Of a stretch of DNA of 64,000 nucleotides, positions 22,207 to 33,877 are shown in pieces. Each line of letters begins with the position of its first letter. Position 1 is the stretch's first letter. This DNA is from Ovis canadensis (taxonomy: Eukaryota; Chordata; Mammalia; Artiodactyla; Bovidae): assembly GCF_042477335.2 (NCBI RefSeq), contig NC_091250.1:58163384-58227383 (forward strand), in the 5' to 3' direction. The notes under the pieces were generated by a model. It saw only the letters and a list, made by a program, of their open reading frames with translations, had not been told where the DNA came from and made no database searches. Made by a program: the position numbers and the translations under genes.

Positions 22207-23833
22207 TGCAACCCCGTTGCCTACTGCAGTGCCCTTCAATTATAAAGAGTGAATCATTCTTAATTGTTGTATAAGAGGATTTTAATATAGTACTTGTTTT
22301 CCTGATCCCGCAGTTTTAACATGAATCAAACCACCAAGGCATCAGAAGGCAGTCATCTCAGCTCAGTGCATTGGAAAAGCACAACTCTTCCTTATTCCTG
22401 CTACTTCCTTCATCTTTCCCTCAGTTTCTGCCCTTTTAGCTTCTTCTTTCTTGCCCAGCATCCAATAGGCCCTGGAACTTGGTGATAGATTTCTCCTTGG
22501 TCATTTTTGCATATCAGTCTTCTGTCTTCCATCTGCTTCTCCATCTTACAGTAGGTTCTCTGCATTCCCACACCCTGGCCTTCTATCTGGAGGGTCAGCT
22601 AACACTTAAGAGAAGAACATTCACTCCACTTAAAGGCTTTAGAGTAGACTCTAATCTGGATTCAATATATAATCTCCAAGACACAGGAATTAGCTAACAT
22701 GATGTATCTCAAAGGGCTTAAATATAAAAATATATCTTTAGCTAAAAATTACCATGTCTATTTTCATTACAAGTTCAAAGAGAATTTCTAGGTTAGGTAG
22801 CTTTATTCCATGTTAGCAGGAGTCAGTCACATAAGTAGGATTAGATGAAGACGGGGTCACATGAGTCACTTACAGCTTAAGGAAGGTGACTGGAGGGAAG
22901 AGCGGCCAGTGAGTTTGCAAATCATGAGGACTATTGAGTCTATTTAAAGAATACAAGACATATTTATGGCCTGGCCATTTGGAGATTTCAACACCCTCAG
23001 CAGTCTGGATGCAGAAGAAACTGCCATCATTCAGAATGTTACCTGAAGCAAACTGTGGAATAAATTAGCAAAAGGTACAAAGCCCATAAATACCATCTAT
23101 GATTTAAACATGAGAGGTTTCCAGTGTACTAAATTTGGAATGATGTGCTTATCTGTGATCCTGCTGGAGGAAATAAAATGTTCAGCTTAGAAAATGAAGA
23201 AAAGAAACATATTAATGTTTTGCTCATAATGCTGGAAGAAATGAAATGATATGAACCATGTGAATTCAAAATGTACCCACTTAAAGCACATTTGCTATAT
23301 TTGAAATATAATATAAGAACTTAGAATTTAAAACTCCTAGAAATTCAATAGTGAAAAATTTAAGGCAATTTCTAGTTTTCACACAATAAAATGTCTGTAA
23401 GTTGCACTTTTATACTGGAACACAGCAGAAAACTTTTCTTCCATGTAGTTTGCTACAAAAATTATCATAGGTAAAATCAAATCTCATGAAAAGTTAAGTG
23501 ATAATAGAGGGCATCCTAACATGATACTGTTGAATTTTTCCCACCTAAAATGAAGAAGGCACCATGTTAAGTATTGAAAAGAAACCATTATTTGTTTTAA
23601 AGGGAAACATTAACATATTCAGTAGATTTTAATATATTATTTTTCATATGTCAATATCCAGAAGCAGATCCTGAGATGAAGGTTCATATGCAAGTGATTT
23701 ATCAAGGAAATCTCATTAGCAAAACCAATAAAAGATTTAAGAAAGAAAGGAAGTGAAGGGAATGAAGTCAAATAAAAGTGTGATCTTAAAGTCCTGCACA
23801 GGGTAGCTTCAGTTTGCTCCTATGGTAAACTAT
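22207..23833. other. Intergenic, no assignable feature
   Basis: AT-rich, with no recognised gene or repeat. The plus-strand frame at 22479-22697 is featureless. Confidence 0.4.
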
Positions 23834-23845
23834 AGAAAGGAAGTT

Positions 23846-24095
23846 TTTTTAAAAATTAATTTTAATTGGAGGATAATTACTTTACAATATTGTGATGGTT
23901 TTTGCCATATATCAACATAAATTGGCCACAGGTATACAGGTGTCCTGCCCATCCTGAGCCCCCCTCCCACGTCCCTCCCCACTCTGTCCCTCTAGGTTGT
24001 CCCAGAGCACCAGCTTTGAATGCCCTGCTTCATGCATCAAACTCACAATGGTCATCTATTTTACATACGGTAATATACATGTTTCAATGCTATTT
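23846..24095 (-). mobile_element. Ruminant L1, 3'UTR-only insertion with 12-bp target duplication
   Basis: Antisense L1 tail of the same type as at 3851: TTTAATTGGAGGATAATTACTTTACAATATTG, CCATATATCAACATAAATTGG, CCACTCTGTCCCTCTAGGTTGTC. AGAAAGGAAGTT is present at 23834-23845 and 24096-24107. Confidence 0.93.
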
Positions 24096-24107
24096 AGAAA
24101 GGAAGTT

Positions 24108-24654
24108 ATTCTTTAGAGTTATCTGAGTCAAGTGTGCTTGACTTTCAAATTCATTGGCAAAGAGTCATCAGCAAAGGTTCAACCCAGGAGGACATAAATT
24201 CCCAAGTGTTTAGTCAAAGAAACCACCAGTAGATTGAAAAGTCCCATCCCAAATTGCTATAGTTTATGGAATGATGGGAATAAAAGCATATTAAAGTCTG
24301 GGGATACACAAGAACAGGAAAAGGGACATTAGGGAATATGGATACAGTACTGACATTATTTACTATTTGATTCCTTAATGATGTTCATTTACATAAGTAA
24401 TATTTTATACCATTGTTTATTAACATTTTTATTTTGAAAATACAGGAGAGAGATACTTTGCACAAGTCAAACACATGCTGTATTCCCAATATGAACGGAT
24501 ATGTTTAATTGCCTATATAGATCAACTCAAATGATGAGTTGATGTCTTCATTCTGTGATCCACCATTTTTATTTACCCAACCATTTAAAAGTATTCATTG
24601 ACTGGCCACCATGGGAGTCCATTTAACATTGTTGTTAATAACTTTGAAATCGCA
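24108..24654. other. Intergenic, no assignable feature
   Basis: AT-rich, nothing recognised. Confidence 0.45.
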
Positions 24655-24975
24655 GAGAACTTGTTTTGAAACCTGGCTCTACTGGTTACCATCTCCATGC
24701 TTTGGAGCAAAGGACTAAGTTCTCTAAGTCCCTGTTTACACATGTGTAAATTGGGGACAATCATATTTGAAGATTAAGTGAGATAATGCATGTAATTGAT
24801 TTTGCATAGTGGCTGGTATGTGGAGAAGGAAATGGCAACCTACTGTAGTATTCTTGCCTAGGAAATCCTACGAACAGAGGAGCCTGGTAGGCTATAGTCC
24901 CTGGGGAAGCGTCAACAACTTAGTGACTAGACACAAACAACTGGTATGTGGCAAATGCTCAATGTTACTTAATAT
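24655..24975 (+). repeat. MIR SINE split by a Bov-tA fragment
   Basis: Sense MIR: TTTTGAAACCTGGCTCTACTGG...CTAAGTCCCTGTTTACACATGTGTAAATTGGGGACAATCATATTTGAAGATTAAGTGAGATAATGCATG, then GTGGCTGGTATGTGG, broken by the SINE at 24824-24940, and resuming CTGGTATGTGGCAAATGCTCAATG. Confidence 0.8.
24824..24940 (+). mobile_element. Bov-tA-type SINE, 5'-truncated, with 11-bp target duplication
   Basis: Begins AGAAGGAAATGGCAACC.., lacks the tRNA-like head, and ends ..ACTTAGTGACTAGACACAAACAA. CTGGTATGTGG flanks it at 24813-24823 and 24941-24951. Confidence 0.92.
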
Positions 24976-25149
24976 AACAATGAAAATTATGAAGATAATG
25001 TACAAGGCAGGGTGATAATATCTGAGATAGTATCCTTGAAAGAAAAACATGATATGGCTCTTAGAAGGCAAGGCATGACTAAATATTTAGCATAGAAATA
25101 TTTAGCATGGAAATATGGGAGAATAACGTATGACTGATATTAAATGAGA

Positions 25150-25628
25150 TTCCTTTAAAAGGATGCCCCAACTCTACTCTCTCATCCTCCACTGTGTTCT
25201 CCACACTGATACTCGAGCTCTCTAATACATAGCTCTATCATGATACTCCTCTCCCTAAACTGTCAGAGACTCCCTTTTGTCTAAATAAAGCCAGCCAGAT
25301 TCCATAGCATTTAGCTATGATCTACGTTTTCCCCACCCCCCACAGCCTACCACAGTTCACATCTGTCCCTTCATCCTGGTGATTATTCTTCATCCCAGAA
25401 CTGTTAAGAATTTTTAATATTTTTCTATTTCTGTGCCATTGCTCTAGTAGTTTCATCCATGTGGAATATCTTTACTTCTTACTATTGAAATTTCTCCATC
25501 TTTAGATGTTCATCCCAAGTGTTACCTCCTGCAGAAAGCTTCCCCATCTCTGTCATTTAAATGACTTCTCCCCATCCCTGCTCTTTTGGTAGTTTTACTG
25601 CTTACAGATTTTATACTTAATTGTGTAC
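25150..25628 (+). repeat. L2 LINE fragment
   Basis: L2-like order: ...CTCTGTCTAAATAAAG-type text, CTACCACAGTTCACATCTGTCC, CTGTGCCATTGCTCTAGTAG, CATCCCAAGTGTTACCTCCTGCAGAAAGCTTCCCCATCTCTG. Diverged. Confidence 0.5.
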
Positions 25629-25682
25629 TGCTACTGCTGCTAAGTCGCTTCAGTCGTGTCCGACTCTGTGTGACCCCATAGA
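25629..25682 (-). mobile_element. Bov-A2/Bov-tA-type SINE, short fragment
   Basis: CTGCTACTGCTGCTAAGTCGCTTCAGTCGTGTCCGACTCTGTGTGACCCCATAGATGG is the antisense start of a Bov-A2-like unit. Only about 55 bp remain. Confidence 0.85.
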
Positions 25683-25689
25683 TGGCTAG

Positions 25690-26934
25690 TAGATTATATA
25701 AAGAAAAATGGCTGAGGAGAAGAGGTTTAAGCACTGAGACTGGGTCAGCCATTCAGCAGTGTCCATCAGAATGTTGGTTTTTGCACTAGACTGTTTCTTG
25801 AGGTCAAAGATGACCTCTAAGATTCCACAAAGGAATTACAAAGAAAGAAAGAAAATCATCATATTACTATGTTGGAAAGGAAGATAATTTCAAGAAAGTA
25901 GACAAGGGAATTGGTGTCAGATATTTCTGAAAAGTCAAGGAAAGCAATGAATGAAATCAACTTGAACAGGTAAGGGCTTAATTAATTTGGAAAATGTAAT
26001 TTTGCAAACATTATCATGCTTATATAATATATACATATACTCCTATATTTCTGTCTATGTACAGATGTAGGAGGGAATAAATAGTGGAAATATGAAACTA
26101 GCAGTGTGACACTAGTCATCCCAAGTGCAAATAGAAGCTATGAGACATGGTAACTGGTGGTGGGAGGTTGAGATTTATGTCATGAGAAAGAAATTTGTGA
26201 GATTTTTTTAAAAGCCTGTTTTTGTTAAAGGACAAAGGGAAATGATTAATTTAAGAGGGAAATATTAAAAGTTCTAGGGAAGAATTATTTGAGCAGGAAC
26301 TTTTTTTTACTCTACTCAAAACTACTCTATAATTAATCAGTGTAGCCTCCTAATTCTCATAATTCTAGAATATGGAAATTAAAAACACCCAAACTCCAGC
26401 TTAACTTTTTTGCAATGTAGCATTTTTCCAGTATGTAGGTAGATGCATGTATCTGCATTGTAACAGCAATTGTCTGTTCACTGCTCCATTCTTAGGAACA
26501 TCCCCACTGGCTCAATACACAACTGAGTCGGCAACGTTGAGGTTCTCCCTTCAAACGCCTAAACCCATGCAAGGTGGCCAGGTTCCCCAGCCTGTTAGCA
26601 GAAGCTTCTATGTGTCAGGGATGCTGGGGAGCAGTTTTTCTGCCTGTGGGATGCAAAAGACAGGTGTCCACAATGGGTGGCGTGCTCACTGGGAGTCATC
26701 TCCAGATGAAGGGCCTTTTCTTTCCCTCCGACTCTGCGGACTCCCAATCTCTTCCTCCAGTTCTTTCCCTCTAGTCACCATTATGGCCTTTCCCCAGCCC
26801 CAAGCCCTCAAGCTTCTCACTGATAATATAAAAACTGACCCAAGAATCCTCCTTTAGCATTCAAGTCAGTGGTAACTTTTAATCTTTTTTTCAGCATTGA
26901 TATGGGCTGAAGGGGTGGGGGGAGAACCCTCATA
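25690..26934. other. Intergenic; GC-richer unassigned block at 26450-26860
   Basis: The plus-strand frame 26447-26857 (136 codons) has no recognisable domain and I do not call it a gene. No repeat family was recognised. Confidence 0.4.
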
Positions 26935-27480
26935 AGACATAGAGAACAGACTGCTGGTTGCCAGAGTTGGGGGTCGGGTGAGTGAGATGAGCGAAGGGGG
27001 TCAAAATGTACACATGTGCAGTTACAGCGTGAATAAGTCAGGGGGGATGAAAAGTGCAACACTGTGACCACAGTTATTAACACTACTGTCTGCCTGGGCT
27101 TCCCTTGTGGCTCAGCTGGTAAAGAATCTGCCTGAAACGTGGGGGACCTGGATTCAATCCCTGGGTTGGGAAGATCCCCTGGAGAAGGAAAGGCTACCCA
27201 CTCCAGCATTCTGGCCTGGAGAATTCCATGGACTGTATAGGCCATGGGGTCGCAAAGAGTTGGACACGCTGAACGATTTTCACTTTCTTTCACTTTCACT
27301 GTTTGCGTAGCTGAAAGTAGCTAGGAGAATGGCTCTTGAAAGTTCTCATCACAAGGGAAAATGTTATTCACAGATGCAAACTGAACTTACAGTGATCACT
27401 TTGCAATATATACTATATCATATCATAACATTACACATCTAAAATCAATGTTATGTTGTTGATTTCAATAATTTTGAAAA
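26935..27480 (+). repeat. L1 3'UTR (older type), split by a SINE
   Basis: AAGACATAGAGAACAGACTGCTGGTTGCCAGAGTTGGGGGTCGGG ... GGTCAAAATGTACACATGTGCAGTTACAG, then, after the SINE, AGCTGAAAGTAGCTAGGAGAATGGCTCTTGAAAGTTCTCATCACAAGG ... GTGATCACTTTGCAATATATACTATATCA: the order of a placental L1M 3'UTR. Confidence 0.7.
27094..27297 (+). mobile_element. Bov-tA-type SINE
   Basis: Full-length sense SINE: GGGCTTCCCTTGTGGCTCAGCTGGTAAAGAATCTGCCTG, GATTCAATCCCTGGGTTGGGAAGATCCCCTGGAGAAGG, GGTCGCAAAGAGTTGGACACGCTGAACGATTTTCACTTTC. It is flanked by ACTGTCTGC (27085-27093) and ACTGTTTGC (27298-27306), a target duplication with one mismatch. Confidence 0.95.
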
Positions 27481-27654
27481 GAACCCTCAAGAGCAAAATG
27501 GGGAAGGAAAATACACTGAAAACGGATTAATGACTTGAAGCATAATTTTGGCATGTCATCAAATAGATTAATAATACTACTACACTAACTTTGAGTTCTA
27601 TTGGTCTTATATATAAAACTCAAATAACCATCATAGCAAACCAACAAGAGAAGT

Positions 27655-27810
27655 GCAATTATTTTTGCTATTTTACAGATAAGAAAACCTAGGCATAGAG
27701 AAGTTATTTGCCTAAGGATGTTCAGCTAAGAAATGTGAGAACTGGAATTTTGAGTCTAGAAATCCTAGTTCCACAGTCTATACTCTTAATCATCACACCA
27801 TACTTCAAGA
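27655..27810 (-). repeat. MIR SINE
   Basis: Plus text ATTTTACAGATAAGAAAACCTAGGCATAGAGAAGTTATTTGCCTAAGGATGTTCAGCTAAGAAATGTGAGAACTGGAATTT is the reverse complement of MIR. Confidence 0.75.
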
Positions 27811-28480
27811 ATATATTTTTAGTTTTGCTGAAATACTGTTTCTCCTAACACAATACTTTTGGATTATATTTCAAAATACATACATAATTTTATATTATGA
27901 CCTTGTAGAGAAAGAGCATTTCATACAAGTCAGTCAATTAAAAATCAACATTTTTGGTTTATATATTGGTCCAGCTACAGAAGTACACAGTATAATTGTT
28001 GCTGTCAAGTGAACATAATCATAGAAAATATTTTCTGTAAGATTCTGAGTGGAACAATATTAGTACATTACTCTGATTTACATTAATGATTTATAAAACC
28101 ACATGTAACTTGCTGTGGAAATGTGTACTGGGTTTAGATATATGGAGAAATGTGGGAACCAACAAAAAAGATTTGTCTTAGTTGTATGACTTCAATTTAG
28201 TTTTTAAGTAAGTGCTTTCCACATTGCTTGAGCAATTAGAAAAATTATCTGTAGATATATAACATGGTTCTGTCTTATGGATTCTCAGGTAGGTAATTAT
28301 AGGTAACCTCCCTACACATACTATAAATATTTTCAACATCCAAGTGAAGCCTTCCCAAGAAAATCATTTATGGATACAAGTAGAAGAGTTCCCAGGGAAA
28401 TATTAAAAACTGGCAATTATCTCTCGGTTTCCCAAAGAATTTCTATATAACATTCCCTTTAATGTTGGCAGAACCTGAAA
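27811..28480. other. Intergenic, no assignable feature
   Basis: AT-rich, nothing recognised. Confidence 0.45.
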
Positions 28481-28660
28481 CAGTAGTTCTCAATCTTGTT
28501 TGCTCATTGAGAGCAGTTAATTGTCTTTAAAATGACATTCCCAGAGATTTTGATTCATTACTTGGGATGCAGGAAGGGGGACTTAGAGTCTGTATGTTAA
28601 AAAAGCCCCTCTGGGAATTCTGATGCACACGATCTGCCCACCACAGCCTGAGAAACGCAG
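28481..28660 (+). repeat. MER5A-type hAT (Charlie) MITE
   Basis: Starts CAGTAGTTCTCAATCTTG and ends ..CAGCCTGAGAAACGC, degraded inverted ends of the CAGTGGTTCTCAA type. Internal CAGAGATTTTGATTCATTACTTGGGATGCAGG and CCCTCTGGGAATTCTGATGCACAC fit the family order. Confidence 0.65.
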
Positions 28661-30435
28661 ATCAAAGATGTCAGAGAGTCGTATGGCTGTGTCCTGACAT
28701 GGATGCTGTGTGCAGGGAGAACCTAGACAGCCAGCCATGTGCCTGGTTCTGCCTACTCTGCAGACCAGCCATTGATTGATGGGCAAGTTTGTGAGGACAT
28801 AGTCGAGGGACCTCCCTCAACCGTTGCTGAGGGATTCAATGAAGGGATTTTGGAAACCAGTACAAGGATTAGTTAAGAAGGACTGAATCTGAAATATGGA
28901 ATGAACTCACTGCTTGCCTTTTATTCAATAGTTAATGTAGGAATACATGTTTACAGTAGATGTTTAGGAGCTATGCTTAATATCTAATCCCTCCTCATTC
29001 AAGAATTAATGAAAATTGTATCCAGGTCAGTTTGGGGGCACATTTTTGTCTTGTTATGCATAAATCTTTCCCTTTCTTTGTCTTACTTTCATGGCATCTG
29101 CTGATTCCCATCTTGTCTCCTAGGTGGTAATGCTGATTCTGCTGATTGCTAATGTAAAAATACTTTTCAACTATCTCAATCAATCATTAAGGTTTTCCAC
29201 AACTATGGATCTGTAACTCTGGCTATTCATATTTTTCTTAACTACTGCACAGGTCTGTATAGAATTAAAATGTGTTTGTTTTCCAGTTTGGTGAACATGT
29301 TAGCCATCTCCAGTGTGACTGCCTGGGAACAGGTATCATCTTTGCTATGACAAAGTGAAGAAGAGATAGCTTTGCCATTTTAGAGGAAAAGAAAGGCTGC
29401 TAAATGGAGTGATGTCTGAGTTTCCATCAACGGGCAGAAAGCTTTTACTTTAGGGTGTTTCACATAATTCAGTGTCCAACTGGATGCTGCCATTTAAACA
29501 TACTATAGCCTCCTCCTAGGGGTTTCATCAGCTGAGTTAATGTTACCATGTTGCTTCTTTTATGACACAGAATTGCATTCAGACTTGCCTCTTGGGGATG
29601 CTGTTTGTGATGAAAAATATGTTTTTAGTATTGTGGGAAATTTTGGGATTTTATAGATTAGATTTTTTAGGTGGGAGTACACCATCTTTTAGGCTAACTT
29701 TTCAACATGCCAATACCTGTAGAGAGACAGTGACAATTTTTCAAACATATAATTTTCTAGGAAAATAAATGAATCATGGGATGAAATCTTATATCCTTCC
29801 TTGCATAGTTTTTAATTCTAAAAATTCTAACTACAGAAATAGTGCTGAAAGGAAGAGTCAGACAGTTACCCTTGTGCTTCTGCAATAGGCACCTCATGTG
29901 TCAAGATGCCAGGTAAATGGTGTCCAGAGAAGGACCCTTACAGAACCTGCATGACAGGAACTGCAGCCTTGTGACAGGGCACAGAGTCAGAAATCCTGCC
30001 CCCAAAGCCTGAGAGGCTTCTGCTGCCAATCAGGAAGAATTTCCAGAGTTCTCCCCCTCTCCTTAGGGGGAGACAACTGCTATCCTAAGCACAAAGAAAG
30101 CAAAATAAAATCTGGCTTTCCCATGGCTTTTCTATGTTTTTTAACAAATGACCAAAAAAAAAAAAAAAAAGAGGAGGAGCTTCTCAAGTTCTACCCAGTG
30201 TCCATTTTTGAGCTATCCAATAATTCTCAAGATTCTAAAGCTTTTGTCCTGCCCACTTGGCTAAAATCTGGGGAGTGAGTTTTCGCTTTTTTCCTCAAAA
30301 TTTTTTGGCCGGATATAATTCTCAGAAGCAATCGGTATTTTTATATTTTCAACAGTTACTTTCAATACAAAGAAAAGATTCCATTTGATTAAACTAAAGT
30401 CAAAGTTGAAGTTTTTTCAAAAAAAAAAAAAAAGA
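28661..30435. other. Intergenic, no assignable feature; small hairpin at 30050-30073
   Basis: No gene or repeat family recognised. A-runs lie at 30154-30170 and 30419-30433. A perfect 9-bp inverted repeat (TCTCCCCCT / AGGGGGAGA) lies at 30050-30073. Confidence 0.4.
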
Positions 30436-30600
30436 AGTTTGAAAGTTCAGTGGGGATATTGGTTCATTAATTCTGACAAGTACCAGAGTAATGTAAGACA
30501 GTAACACAAGGGAAAACCAGGTGTGGATACGAAGGGACTCTCTGTGCTGTCCTTGCAATTTTTCGTAAATCTAAAACTATTTTAACAAAATATATCTTTC
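30436..30600 (+). repeat. Possible L1 3'UTR remnant
   Basis: ...GGGACTCTCTGTGCTGTCCTTGCAATTTTTCGTAAATCTAAAACTATTTTAACAAAATATA resembles the end of an old L1 3'UTR. Confidence 0.45.
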
Positions 30601-30674
30601 TGAACAAACCTCAGTGGGTACAAAGTGCAAAGATAAGAGAGGCATGAATTGTGAGACTTGAGAGATTATCTGGT

Positions 30675-30879
30675 GGTGGAATGGGCGGTAAGTTGTGTGA
30701 CTCTTGAAACCCCGTGGACTGCAGCCCACCATGCTCTTCTGTCCATGGGATTCTGCAAGAATACTGGAGTGGGTAGCCATTTCCTTCTCTGGGGGATCTT
30801 CCCAACCCAGGGATGGAGCCTGGATTCTCCTGCATTGCAGGTGGATTTTTTTTACTGACTAAACCACCAGGGAAGCCCT
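30675..30879 (-). mobile_element. Bov-tA-type SINE
   Basis: Antisense SINE from GTGACTCTTGAAACCCCGTGGACTGCAG to CTAAACCACCAGGGAAGCCC. GATTATCT is present at 30664-30671 and 30880-30887 as a probable target duplication. Confidence 0.92.
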
Positions 30880-31214
30880 GATTATCTAGTCCAACCAACT
30901 GCTGAACATTGAAATCTTTTCATCAACATCAACTATATAGTTCATTCAGGCTAAATACAATTCAATTGCATTTTAATCAGAAATACCTCAAAGCCAAGGC
31001 AACTTAATAAGGATATTTTTGGAGCCCCTTTAAAGAAGTTTCTTCCCTTTATAGAGTCTAAAGTTGTCTCTCTACAGCGTCCACTTTGGCACTTCCCTTG
31101 GGGTCCTCGTAGGCCACCATATCAAGAGCCAGGGTCCCCCTATCTCATAGTCTCTTATACTTTCAGCTCACTGCTGGTCAAATATGAAAGTAATCTAACC
31201 CCTTATGCTAGTTC

Positions 31215-31545
31215 TCTAGCTACCATATAAAAACACCACAGACTCAGTAGCTGGAATGGTAGTAATGTATTTTCTCATAGCTCTGGAGGTTGAGGTTCAG
31301 GATCAAGGTGTTGGTAGGTTTGAGGCCTTGGCTTGCTGAGGCCACCTTCTTGCTGTGCCCTCACATAGCCTTTTCTCTGTGTGCTGACCCCTGGAATCTC
31401 TTCTTAAAAGGGCATCTGTTCTATTGGCTTAGGAACTCCACATTCATTAGCTCTTTAAAGATCCATTTCCAAACACAGTCACATTGGGGGTTAGAGGTTT
31501 ACCATAAAAATTTGGGGGGAACACCATTCAGTCCTTAATACTCCA
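31215..31545 (-). repeat. MLT1-type MaLR LTR
   Basis: Plus text reads as the reverse complement of a MaLR LTR: CTAGCTACCATATAAAAACACCACAGACTCAGTAGC, TCATAGCTCTGGAGGTTGAGG, CTTCTTGCTGTGCCCTCACATAG, CACAGTCACATTGGGGGTTAGAGG, GGGGGGAACACCATTCAGTCC. It is noncoding. Confidence 0.7.
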
Positions 31546-31594
31546 TTTAAATATTAAAGCCCTTCAAATGCTGTAAAGTGGCAGTGAGATATCA

Positions 31595-31835
31595 CAGTAT
31601 ACAGCATAGGAGTGTGAACCAGGATAGTCCACCAGAGTTCAAACCCCAACTCAGGCACTAGTTAACATCATGGTAACCTTGGGCAGCCATTTAACCTCAT
31701 ACAGTCTTCGCTGCCTCATGTGGAAAATGAGGGTAATAATGGTCATTGTTGGTACTGTGAGGCTTTCATTCATAATTCACGTAAAGCATGTAACACAGTA
31801 TCTCGAACATGATAGGAATCTAATTAACAACAATG
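31595..31835 (+). repeat. MIR SINE
   Basis: Sense MIR: TAGGAGTGTGAACCAGGATAG, GAGTTCAAACCCCAACTCAGGCACTAGTTAAC, GGTAACCTTGGGCAGCCATTTAACCTCATACAG, ATGTGGAAAATGAGGGTAATAATGG, AAGCATGTAACACAGTATCTCGAACATGATAGG. Confidence 0.8.
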
Positions 31836-33877
31836 ATAACTCCTCTTGATTCTCCTCTGAACTACAAAATCCTTACTTCCTATCTAGTGTGGTTTCAGCC
31901 CCTCAACCTAAATTGTGTGTTCTTCAAGTGATCCCCTAGTCATGTTCCTGTACATGAGTTAGACAAAGCGTATCACTTCCATGGGGCTGAAAACAATATC
32001 CTAATCACTAGGACCTAAGAGCCCATTTACTCTCTTGGCACTCAGATCACAATATATTCTTATTAAGTTATCCAGTAAAACCCTTGAGTTTTGTAAACCC
32101 CTAAGTCTATTTCTTTGAGGATTTCTGCTAAACCCATTTTCATTCTCAGTTTGGAAGGTCAGTTCCCTGAAATAAAGCCATAATTACATACTTATTTATA
32201 TTAAATTTTACCTTGTCAGCATCTTCATCATCATCTCATCATTATCTTTGTGTTTACAAGTCATCTCACTTATAAATAATATGTTTAAGATTTTACTCTA
32301 GACCCATTCAAGTTTATTGATTTGTGTAGAGGAACAGCTTTGCCCTGGCAACCTTGCAAGAACTGGTATAAACAAAGCCTGAACTGTAGATTATGAGTCC
32401 TGGCTGAACGCCATCCTGGAATGGAGAAAATTTTGGATGCCTCTAATGAGCTGTTATGAAGCCATCTCCCACTTACCTCCCTACCTCCCTGGAAGGTTAC
32501 TATGAGACAGATTCTCACCATCTCATGAAGCACAGGCAACTTAGCAATGGAGTACCCTAGAGATGGATTCATTGCCCCTTCCTGTTGGTGCAGGGGCCAA
32601 AGACGTTGGCACCAGTCCCTTGGCTTACTCAGCTCCCCACTGTCTGTAAGTAATAGATGGTCTAATCCTAAAAATGCCTCTGGACTGGTTGATTGATTAA
32701 AAATTGTATCTGGACTGGTTGATCAGTCACGTCTTGGCTTTTCCTTGTCTTCTGAGTGTGGGTAAGCTTGACAGTGTGTGGAAGATCTCATTTTAAAAAA
32801 AAATCAGAAATAAATTTACCCAACTCTGATTCTTCCTGAATTTTCTATTCCTCAGAATTCCTCAAATAGCAGTTTGATGGGTTCACTCACAATTTATTTT
32901 AGTTGCCTGCATTGCAAGTCACTGTGGCCAGGAAGTTATAATTTATAGCAGCTGATTGTTGCTACTTGCCTTATCTTTTCATCCTTTTGAACTTAATTTC
33001 ACACCATATAGACTTTTTTGCATATGCAAACTTCACTCACCATTATAGCACCAGACAAAAGGAAGAAAGGAAAATTTATAGGTTAAAAACTGCACTCAAA
33101 ATAACGTGTTATGACAAACTTTTCTTATATTTGAGGTATCATAAGGATTCTACCAATCCAGATGTGAGTCTAATAAGAATTATTTTTCTCTTTCTCATGA
33201 TATCAGAAAGAAAATATTATAACTCTAAGCTAATTATTCTGTATATCATTTCTGGTTGAGTAAGGCTTACTCACAGTACTTGAATAGCAAAACTTTAGTA
33301 AAGAAAGGTATGATGATACAGATGCCTAAAAAAAGAATGAAAGAAAGCAAGCTATAATGGAGGTAAATAAGTTAACTCTCAGTTAACAACTACAGCCCTT
33401 AATAGTGACTTTTCACACTTAATAGAGCAACTCTCTACCTTTGAGGTCATGTTCCTATCTCCCTCTCTGTGCCGTCTGAATGCACCCAGGTTTAAAATTT
33501 TCCATGTGATTCCATGAAAATTTCATGCATTCCAAAAACTGTATAGAAATAATGTTTGCATTATTTTTTGATAATGCAGGATCATTGTCCATTTCCCTCT
33601 AAAACTGAATATTATTATTATTTTTACTGAAATAACCATTTGGGGAAATTACAGTAAAATTATGAATATCCTTTCTCTATTAAAATATTAACTCCCTATG
33701 AGGATGAGAGATTTATTTTATAATACTTTGCGTCCCCTAATAGGACCAACTGGATGCTTGCATATTTTACTTACCCAATTAACACCGGTTGAATTGAATT
33801 TAGGATACTTACACTGTGGCCCTATTCCATTAATGCATATAAACTGGAAGTTTGCAATATATTTCAAATGAAAAGAA
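31836..33877. other. Intergenic, no assignable feature
   Basis: AT-rich sequence with no recognised repeats or genes. The plus-strand frame at 32966-33259 (97 codons) is AT-biased with no domain. Confidence 0.4.

Noticed and set aside
22970..23200. Possible processed pseudogene (short coding-like text around 22975-23190)
   Set aside because: Short open stretches interrupted by stops, no parent gene recognised, no poly(A) or target duplication seen.
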